Position numbers and translations under genes: made by a program. The notes beneath the pieces were generated by a model. It was given only the letters and a program-made list of their open reading frames with translations. It was not told where the DNA came from and made no database searches. Source: JANPPS01 sp031428635 (GTDB lineage Bacteria; Pseudomonadota; Alphaproteobacteria; Acetobacterales; Acetobacteraceae). From it: a DNA stretch of 6,712 nucleotides. Shown piece by piece: positions 1 to 4,643 of this stretch; the first letter of the stretch is position 1; the number at the start of each line of letters is the position of its first letter. Where the stretch lies: assembly GCA_031428635.1 (NCBI GenBank), contig JANPPS010000055.1, positions 1 to 6,712 on the forward strand. Direction: 5' to 3'.

Positions 1-548
1 GCTGTCCATGGCGGCGGGCGTGCTGTTCCTGCCCTTCCTTCCGATGCTGCCGACCCAGATCCTGCTAAAAAACCTGCTTTACGACGTATCTGAACCAGCA
101 ATTTCGCTGGACCGGGTGGACGGCGCGATGCTGGCGGCACCACGGCAGTGAGACATGGCGGGCATCCGCCAGTTTATGTGGGTCTTTGGCTCGATCAGCG
201 TGGCGTTCGACTTGATGACCTTCGGCGTGCTGCTGTAGGGCTTTGTTGCCAGGGAGTCGTTGTTCCACACCGGCTGGTTCGTATGCTCTTTCGCGGAGCA
301 AGTGCTGGTGATCTTTATCATCTGCACGGCGCACCCGCTGCGGGACTGGCCGCATCCGCTCCTGGCCGCCGCTTCGCTCTCGGTCTTCGCGGTGGCGATG
401 GCGCTGCCCTACAGCCCGGCGGCATCTTGGCTGGGCTTCGTGCCGCTGACCGCTTCCATGCTGGGCGCGATGGCGTTGCTGACGACGGCGTACCTGCTCA
501 CGGTGTTTGGGTGAAACGCTGGTTTTTCAGCAGCCCTATGGCTGGCCA
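1..548 (+). pseudogene. mgtA: Mg2+-transporting P-type ATPase (MgtA/MgtB type), C-terminal remnant, broken
   Basis: This is the C-terminal membrane part of a P-type ATPase that imports Mg2+ across the inner membrane. Reading from base 2, the translation has the family segments FLPFLPMLPTQILLKNLLYD, then VSEPAISLDRVD, FMWVFGSISVAFDLMTF, LFHTGWFV and, near the end, ALPYSPAASWLGF, all collinear with the end of enterobacterial MgtA. The frame is interrupted by TGA at 149-151 and TAG at 236-238; by comparison with MgtA as I remember it, both replace conserved Trp codons. The frame then closes at 512-514, but the expected tail continues in other frames: VKRWFFSS from 511 and YGWP from 537, implying two one-base losses. 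The catalytic phosphorylation domain lies to the left of the window, so its state is unknown. The last 170 or so residues cannot be made as one chain. Identity is confident; the exact 3' end of the remnant is not. Confidence 0.87.
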
Positions 549-736
549 GCCAGCCGGCTCTTCTCGTGGGCCGTGGCAGGCAGCGGCATAGAAACCCGCG
601 TCCGACGGCTTGCTCCTGGTGGCCAAGCAAGGACAGGTGAGTATTTTCCGGCTCTGTTATCTGCAACTGTTCAAGACGACATAACTGCAAGTCACCTGCG
701 TCAACTCCAGACCCCTCAAGCCGCGGATCCTTCCCC

Positions 737-1444
737 ATGTCCCACCGAACCGCTGGCGTTGCCGCTACAGTCTTCAGCCTCGCGTTCAGCGCACTCGGCA
801 CCGATCCTGGACATGCACAGAGCAGCGGCAGTCCGCCTTTGTCTTTTGCGCCGGTACAGACGGCGTCCGACTCCGCGCGCAATGAGCGGTTGCGCGCCGC
901 AAGCGAGCCGTTCGAAAAACTGACCGAGATATCGTTCGATCAGAGTTTGGCGGCAATAGACAGAGTGATAGCTGAGGCACAGAAATCGGTCGCGGGGTTA
1001 GGCAATGCCTTGTCGGCTGAGATAGCTCGCCAAGTCCGCCAGCAGCTTTCGGCATTGCGGGCTGCGCGCACCAAGGCCGACCGCGTTGCGTTGGCGCTGT
1101 CCTCGATCGAGATCTATCGGCTCCTGGTCACCGCGACTTCACCGGGTGCGAAGATTCCGACGGAGGTCTACCTGCTTGACTACGCCGGGTTTAGGTGGAG
1201 CGCCGATCTCAAGGCCGTTCCGGTCCGATGGGACGACATGGCCCTGGCGGCCAGCTTCGCGCGGACAAACTGGGCAAGGCTGCTGCCGGTATTGGGGACG
1301 TCCGCTGTTTCGGCAAAGGTCAGCAAGGCGCTTGCAGATATGGAGCAATCCGTCGCCCAACGGAATGCGCCGATGGCCGCCGCTGCCGTGAAGGCTGAAC
1401 TGGATGTGGTTGACGAACTCGAGGCCTTCTTCGCCGCAAGGTAG
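737..1444 (+). CDS. Exported protein of unknown function, 235 aa
   Basis: I do not recognise the family. The ATG at 737 gives an apparent signal peptide: a short basic start (MSHR), a hydrophobic stretch at about residues 6-21, and a likely cleavage site after GHA at residue 27, so the product should be periplasmic. The mature part is Ala-rich and mostly helical in character, with few Cys. A central segment around EIYRLLV and PTEVYLLDYAGFRW looks like the conserved core, and the C-terminus is an acidic helix (ELDVVDELEAFF). No membrane segment follows the signal and no catalytic motif is obvious. Only a weak GGA precedes the start. The gene stands alone, about 190 bases after the dead mgtA end and convergent with the phosphoesterase gene. 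Those 190 bases contain nothing I can name. The frame is intact over 235 codons with a coherent export signal, so I regard it as a real gene. Confidence 0.75.
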   Translation: MSHRTAGVAATVFSLAFSALGTDPGHAQSSGSPPLSFAPVQTASDSARNERLRAASEPFEKLTEISFDQSLAAIDRVIAEAQKSVAGLGNALSAEIARQVRQQLSALRAARTKADRVALALSSIEIYRLLVTATSPGAKIPTEVYLLDYAGFRWSADLKAVPVRWDDMALAASFARTNWARLLPVLGTSAVSAKVSKALADMEQSVAQRNAPMAAAAVKAELDVVDELEAFFAAR

Positions 1445-1471
1445 CTCGCATCGTGTCGCTCGCATCGTGTC
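1444..1471 (+). repeat. 14-bp tandem repeat, two exact copies
   Basis: The unit GCTCGCATCGTGTC occurs at 1444-1457 and exactly again at 1458-1471, followed by a partial, one-mismatch start of a third copy (GTTCGCA, 1472-1478). It begins on the last base of the stop codon of the exported-protein gene, so it extends only the 3' untranslated part. It lies in the gap between two convergent genes. It probably arose by replication slippage; no function is apparent. Confidence 0.85.
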
Positions 1472-1500
1472 GTTCGCAGTCTAGCGCGACGGGTGTCGTG

Positions 1501-1515
1501 GGCTTGAGACAAGCC
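1501..1515. terminator. Possible weak bidirectional terminator hairpin
   Basis: GGCTT-GAGAC-AAGCC forms a 5-bp stem with a 5-base loop in the 105-base gap between the convergent exported-protein and phosphoesterase genes. No run of T follows on either strand, so an intrinsic terminator is only weakly supported. The position is what makes it plausible. Confidence 0.25.
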
Positions 1516-1549
1516 TCGATACTGGGCTGTGCCCTGTTTGAAACTGCGA

Positions 1550-2392
1550 TCACTTCGCCAGTGGCATAGTGTGCCGGTCAGGGTCGGGCGCGTCGCTGAT
1601 CCAGCCTTCCGGGGTGCGGTGAAACCACGCCGTCCCGGTCACGCTGAACGCGCCGCCGGCCCATGCCATGCTTTCGACCGCGATGTGCGGCTGGTCTATG
1701 CGGATCAAGTTGAATGCGTTCACCTCGCCCCGACGACGCGTGCTGGTCGCCGTCCCCGCCTGCACCAGCAGCGACGCCCAGCCGGTGTCCCCGTAGCGCA
1801 CGGTGCTTGGCCCGGCTTGGCCGACATGCAGGTGGCCCGATAGGACTAGGTCAACCCTGCAGCGTGCTAAGGCGGCCATGGCCATCGCCGCGCGGCCGAC
1901 CATGTCGGCATCGTCGCCGGTTGCGGGCACGTCGAACGGATGGTGGGTGACGACGACCCGGGTGACGGCCGGCCCACAGTCCTCGAGGCGCGCGCAGCTC
2001 CGCTCGACTTGCTGGATGTTAATGCGGCCATTCTTGAAGGTCAGTGCGCGGGCCGTGTTCAGGCCCACCACCGCGACTTCCGGGTCCATGAACATCGGCT
2101 CCAATTCGACGCCGAAGGCACGGCGGTAGGCTCGGAACGGCGCAGCTGCCCGGGCGATCACGTTGTGCAGCGGGACATCGTGATTGCCGGGCACGACGAC
2201 TTGGGGAAACGGCAGACTGTCGAGGAAGCGGCGTGCGGCTTCGAACTCGTGGTGCCGGGCACGCTGCGTCAGGTCGCCGGAGACGACAACGACATCCGGC
2301 CGCGCTGCCATCAGCGCACCCTGCAGGGCCGGGAGAATAGCCGGGTCGACCCGGCCGAAATGCAGGTCGGACAGGTGGGCGATGACGCGCAT
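1550..2392 (-). CDS. Calcineurin-like metallophosphoesterase (CpdA/Icc-like), 280 aa
   Basis: This is a cytoplasmic two-metal phosphoesterase. All family motifs are present in order: SDLHFG (D9, H11), SGDLTQR (D40), PGNHD (N70, H71), VTHHPF (H150, H151) and SGHLH (H187, H189). These supply the metal ligands and the catalytic His. Length and motif layout fit the class III cyclic-nucleotide phosphodiesterase/Icc group, but related enzymes act on other phosphodiesters or on pyrophosphate-linked lipids such as UDP-diacylglucosamine, so the substrate is not settled. The start is fixed by MRVIAHLSDLHFG, the usual N-terminus. It is the last gene of the operon with the PAP2 phosphatase and lipid kinase, 55 bases after the kinase stop. 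There is no Shine-Dalgarno; instead short overlapping mini-ORFs end on its ATG, suggesting that its translation depends on reinitiation. The context hints at a lipid-phosphate substrate, but this is inference. Confidence 0.9.
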   Translation of the reverse strand: MRVIAHLSDLHFGRVDPAILPALQGALMAARPDVVVVSGDLTQRARHHEFEAARRFLDSLPFPQVVVPGNHDVPLHNVIARAAAPFRAYRRAFGVELEPMFMDPEVAVVGLNTARALTFKNGRINIQQVERSCARLEDCGPAVTRVVVTHHPFDVPATGDDADMVGRAAMAMAALARCRVDLVLSGHLHVGQAGPSTVRYGDTGWASLLVQAGTATSTRRRGEVNAFNLIRIDQPHIAVESMAWAGGAFSVTGTAWFHRTPEGWISDAPDPDRHTMPLAK

Positions 2393-2445
2393 CAGCCGGG
2401 TGCCATCAGCGTGCGGTCATCAGCGTGCGGTCATCAGAGTGCCGG
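2390..2445 (-). repeat. Four 14-bp tandem units forming overlapping mini-ORFs before the phosphoesterase gene
   Basis: On the plus strand the unit CATCAGCGTGCGGT is exact at 2404-2417 and 2418-2431, with diverged copies at 2432-2445 and 2390-2403. Read on the minus strand the array gives ATG ACC GCA CGC TGA twice (starts at 2434 and 2420), then ATG GCA CCC GGC TGA (start at 2406). Each TGA overlaps the next ATG as TGATG, and the last TGA overlaps the ATG of the phosphoesterase gene at 2392. The first ATG lies 13 bases after the TGA of the lipid kinase gene. The repeats are plain to see; a role in translational coupling is inferred. Confidence 0.85.
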
Positions 2446-2447
2446 GG

Positions 2448-3332
2448 TCACATCGGCACCATCACCCGAAGCGCGGCAGGCCGTATGCGGTAGTCGAGTG
2501 GGGGATGCATCGTCGTGAGCTCGCCATCCCAGGCCACCTCCACACGGGGCCGCGCCATCCTGACCCGCAGACTGGCCGTGTCGCGCATATCCAGGTCCCC
2601 CGGCCGCAGATCACCGGCGAGCGCGCGCACGAGCACGCCCAGCAGCCCAGCATACCCGGCCTCATGCGCCAGGCACACCCAAAGCCGCCCGCCGTCGAGC
2701 CGGGCGCGTCCGCCCATGCGCGGGCCGGTCGTGGCGTAGTGGTTGTTTCCCACGAACAGCAGCGACGTCCGGCGCGTGAGCGCCTCCGTTCCGTCCAACT
2801 GAAGCCGGACTTGCAAGGGCGACGGATGCCTCAGGCAGGTAACGGCGGCCATTGCACGGGCCACCCACTTGCGATGGCCCTGCCTCTGCTCCGCCACTCT
2901 GCTGCGAACCAGTTGCGGGTAGATACCCAGGCTGGAATTGTTGAGGAATATCTGCCCGTTGACCTCACCCACATCCACGACCCGCACCCAGCCGTTCACG
3001 ACCGCGGCGACCGCCCCTGCAAGATCGAGCGGCAGGCCGAGGTCCCTGGCGAAATGGTTGAACGTACCAAGGGGCAGCACGCCCAGTATTGCGCCGGTGT
3101 CGGCCAGTATGGATGCGACGGCATTCACCGTGCCGTCGCCGCCGCCGGCCACAACCAGATGCCCACGCCCAACGGCCTCACGGGCATGGGTCTTAATCCC
3201 GGCTTCGTCTTCTGCCAGGACGACAGTCGCAGACGTGCCTGCTGCCGCGAACAGACGTTGGACCTCCGTTGCCAGCGCTGGTCCATGGCCCGGCCCGGCA
3301 GCGGTGTTCAGGACGCAGGTCACACCGGTCAT
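2448..3332 (-). CDS. Diacylglycerol-kinase-family lipid kinase (DagK/YegS-like), 294 aa
   Basis: This predicted soluble or peripheral membrane enzyme transfers phosphate from ATP to a lipid alcohol such as diacylglycerol or a related lipid. The N-terminal catalytic domain shows the nucleotide-binding GGGDGT at residues 63-68 and PLGTFNHFARDLGLP at about 87-101, both hallmarks of the family. FLNNSSLG (about 129-136) is the next conserved block, and the C-terminal half has the expected beta-rich pattern ending near AWDGE. At 294 aa the length is normal. The start at 3332 is favoured because it gives the standard N-terminus (VLNTAAG), has GGAG 9 bases upstream (3342-3345), and overlaps the stop of the PAP2 gene as ATGA. 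The much longer open frame running upstream to 4124 only shadows the PAP2 gene. It sits in an operon with an enzyme that removes the same kind of phosphate. The precise lipid substrate is unknown. Confidence 0.9.
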   Translation of the reverse strand: MTGVTCVLNTAAGPGHGPALATEVQRLFAAAGTSATVVLAEDEAGIKTHAREAVGRGHLVVAGGGDGTVNAVASILADTGAILGVLPLGTFNHFARDLGLPLDLAGAVAAVVNGWVRVVDVGEVNGQIFLNNSSLGIYPQLVRSRVAEQRQGHRKWVARAMAAVTCLRHPSPLQVRLQLDGTEALTRRTSLLFVGNNHYATTGPRMGGRARLDGGRLWVCLAHEAGYAGLLGVLVRALAGDLRPGDLDMRDTASLRVRMARPRVEVAWDGELTTMHPPLDYRIRPAALRVMVPM

Positions 3333-4198
3333 CGACGCGGTCTCCGATCCAATTCGGCCACAGTAAAGCCGACCAGGAGCCAGAAAGCTCCCACGAGAAG
3401 ACCTGCCGCGACGTCGCTCAGGTAATGCAGGCTCAAGAAGATCCGGCTGAAGCAGATCAGCCCAATAAGGGCGCTCGACCAGAACACGACCTCGAACCTG
3501 GCGCGAACGCGGGGCAGGCCGCGTGCGGCGACATAAGCAATGAAGCCGATCAGGACGGTCGAAGCGGTCGCATGTCCGCTTGGGAAGGAGGGCGTTGCGG
3601 CGATGACGCCATCCATGAACGCTGGGCGTGTGCGCCCGATGGCATACTTGCCGGCCCAGGTCGTGCCTTGCGCACCCAGGAACGTGATCCAAAGCGGGAC
3701 GAGCAGCCGCGCCCGGCCTTGCGACCAGAGGAGGACCGAGGCGACGGACACCATCCCGGTGATCGCCGGGCCAGCCCCAAGAGCGGTGATCCAAAGGAAG
3801 ATTGCAACCAGCAAGGGTGTCCGATAGGCGCCAAAGAACGCGTTCACGGAATGATCCAGGCGGACCAACCCCTCGGTCTCCCGCAGGTCGTCGATCAATC
3901 CACCCAGGAGGGCGATGGCATAAACGGCGCCAAGGCACATCAACGTCAGGGGAAGACCCTTGAACGACGCGAGGGCGAAGCGTGCCGCCACCACCCCATA
4001 AGACCTGGGATAGCCGGCCCTGAGCACGGACCGCAGCGAGGTGGCGCGTGCCCAAGCCGGCTGACCCGCAAAGTGGCTCAGAAGCCAAGGACGAAGACGG
4101 GCGGTTAAACCCACGAAACGCCACAGCACGGCCCGGAGCAAAAACACGGTGGTAACGATCGCTAAAACGGCAAAGGTCAGGCGTCTGTCTGGATTCAT
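3329..4198 (-). CDS. PAP2-family membrane phosphatase, 289 aa
   Basis: This is an integral inner-membrane phosphatase of the PAP2 (type 2 phosphatidic acid phosphatase) superfamily, predicted to dephosphorylate phosphatidate, phosphatidylglycerol phosphate or undecaprenyl pyrophosphate. The three active-site motifs are complete: KYAIGRTRP (K184, R191, P192), PSFPSGHAT (P206-H209) and SRIFLSLHYLSD (S251, R252, H258, D262). Hydrophobic segments lie at about residues 7-27, 82-103, 128-155, 165-180, 212-226, 238-252 and 264-281. The first 80 residues form an extra N-terminal part with one predicted membrane helix and a basic, polar stretch, longer than minimal PAP2 proteins. The Met at 4198 is the only sensible ATG and it lacks a clear Shine-Dalgarno. 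It is the first gene of the operon and its stop overlaps the kinase start by four bases (ATGA), implying coupled translation. The exact substrate cannot be told from sequence. Confidence 0.9.
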   Translation of the reverse strand: MNPDRRLTFAVLAIVTTVFLLRAVLWRFVGLTARLRPWLLSHFAGQPAWARATSLRSVLRAGYPRSYGVVAARFALASFKGLPLTLMCLGAVYAIALLGGLIDDLRETEGLVRLDHSVNAFFGAYRTPLLVAIFLWITALGAGPAITGMVSVASVLLWSQGRARLLVPLWITFLGAQGTTWAGKYAIGRTRPAFMDGVIAATPSFPSGHATASTVLIGFIAYVAARGLPRVRARFEVVFWSSALIGLICFSRIFLSLHYLSDVAAGLLVGAFWLLVGFTVAELDRRPRR

Positions 4199-4208
4199 GG
4201 AATTGCCG

Positions 4209-4237
4209 ATTCTATCGACAGCGTAGGGCTTGCTCAC
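4209..4237 (-). promoter_or_regulatory. Candidate promoter of the PAP2-kinase-phosphoesterase operon
   Basis: On the minus strand, TAGAAT (4209-4214) resembles a -10 box with one mismatch from TATAAT. It lies 17 bases from a poor -35 match, GTGAGC (4232-4237). If used, transcription would begin near 4202, leaving almost no leader before the ATG at 4198. That fits the absence of a Shine-Dalgarno there. This is a consensus match only. Confidence 0.3.
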
Positions 4238-4424
4238 GGCGGGTTGGTGCGGGCCAGTACATTGTGCGTGCAACAGAACACGATCCGCCAGGGATCGCCA
4301 TCGTTCGACAGCCGATAACGGTGTTCTGGGTGCAGTCGGAATGCCAGACTTAGGAAGCCAAGCGTGCACGAGCCAGGCACCGGTAGCAGGGAGCGGGAAA
4401 GGCTGCGACCACTGCTGACGTTAC

Positions 4425-4442
4425 GGCCGGGGCTTTCCGGCC
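4425..4442 (+). promoter_or_regulatory. GC-rich stem-loop in the kup upstream region
   Basis: GGCCGG (4425-4430), loop GGCTTT, CCGGCC (4437-4442) forms a perfect 6-bp stem. There is no following T-run on either strand, so it is not a standard terminator. It could be part of a structured leader RNA or have no role. Confidence 0.35.
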
Positions 4443-4477
4443 CGTCTTGCTGCCACCGGATTCGACGTGACTGCTCA

Positions 4478-4491
4478 CCGGCTCTTGCCGG
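4478..4491 (+). promoter_or_regulatory. Short hairpin in the kup upstream region
   Basis: CCGGC (4478-4482), tetraloop TCTT, GCCGG (4487-4491) gives a perfect 5-bp stem. It lies about 35 bases after the preceding hairpin. Its role is unknown. Confidence 0.3.
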
Positions 4492-4569
4492 AGGACCAAC
4501 CCCGCCGCCCGCGCTTGCACGGCGACGTCATTCACGTGGCGCACCGCCCACCGAAGTCCCGCCTTGACC

Positions 4570-4605
4570 ATCTGGCAAGCCTTTCAATGGACAGGCTCGC
4601 CAGAT
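4570..4605 (+). promoter_or_regulatory. 13-bp-arm inverted repeat upstream of kup (operator or leader stem-loop)
   Basis: ATCTGGCAAGCCT (4570-4582) pairs with AGGCTCGCCAGAT (4593-4605): 12 of 13 positions are complementary, around a 10-base spacer. It immediately follows TTGACC (4564-4569), a fair -35 box, and ends 38 bases before the kup ATG. It could be a regulator-binding dyad overlapping the promoter, or a stem-loop in the 5' leader. No T-run follows, so a terminator is unlikely. The repeat is certain; the function is inferred. Confidence 0.5.
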
Positions 4606-4630
4606 TGCGCCGTGTCGTCGTTCTTAGATC

Positions 4631-4636
4631 AGGGAG
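4631..4636 (+). promoter_or_regulatory. Ribosome binding site of kup
   Basis: AGGGAG lies 7 bases before the ATG at 4644. It is the only good Shine-Dalgarno in this frame and decides the start against the in-frame ATG at 4587, which has none. Confidence 0.7.
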
Positions 4637-4643
4637 CTGCCTC

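Larger units (their letters stand above)
4199..4643. other. Divergent non-coding region between the PAP2 operon and kup
   Basis: These 445 bases separate the two divergent transcription units. I see no convincing gene, although the frame of kup stays open upstream to 4467; that translation is Arg-rich and has no similarity to Kup. The stretch holds a candidate minus-strand promoter (4209-4237), two short GC-rich hairpins (4425-4442 and 4478-4491), a TTGACC box at 4564-4569, a strong dyad at 4570-4605 and the kup ribosome site at 4631-4636. It does not match any riboswitch class I can recognise by eye. Confidence 0.6.

Noticed and set aside
149..151. UGA read as Trp or Sec in mgtA
   Set aside because: A TAG occupies a second Trp position and two frameshifts follow, while intact genes here use TGA as a normal stop. 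Decay explains all of it.
409..882. A 157-codon minus-strand open frame spanning the mgtA end and the exported-protein start
   Set aside because: It overlaps two supported plus-strand regions and has no start signal or domain.
2390..2445. CRISPR-like array
   Set aside because: The 14-bp units are directly adjacent with no spacers.
2184..3425. A 413-codon plus-strand open frame opposite the lipid kinase gene
   Set aside because: It is antisense to a gene with clear motifs. Its translation is His/Arg/Pro-rich and low in hydrophobic order, as expected for a shadow in GC-rich DNA.
3269..4108. A 279-codon plus-strand open frame opposite the PAP2 gene
   Set aside because: It is very polar and Gly/Asp/Arg-rich, with no recognisable domain; the PAP2 motifs on the other strand explain the sequence.
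3333..4124. A 5' extension of the lipid kinase frame giving a 558-residue minus-strand protein
   Set aside because: The extra N-terminal part lies in another frame of the PAP2 gene, is Arg/Pro-rich and shows no domain. The ATG at 3332 has a GGAG and gives the standard kinase N-terminus.
4467..4643. An N-terminal extension of Kup upstream of 4644
   Set aside because: The frame is open but Arg-rich, unlike any Kup N-terminus, contains the dyad, and has no ribosome site. The ATG at 4644 has AGGGAG at a good distance.
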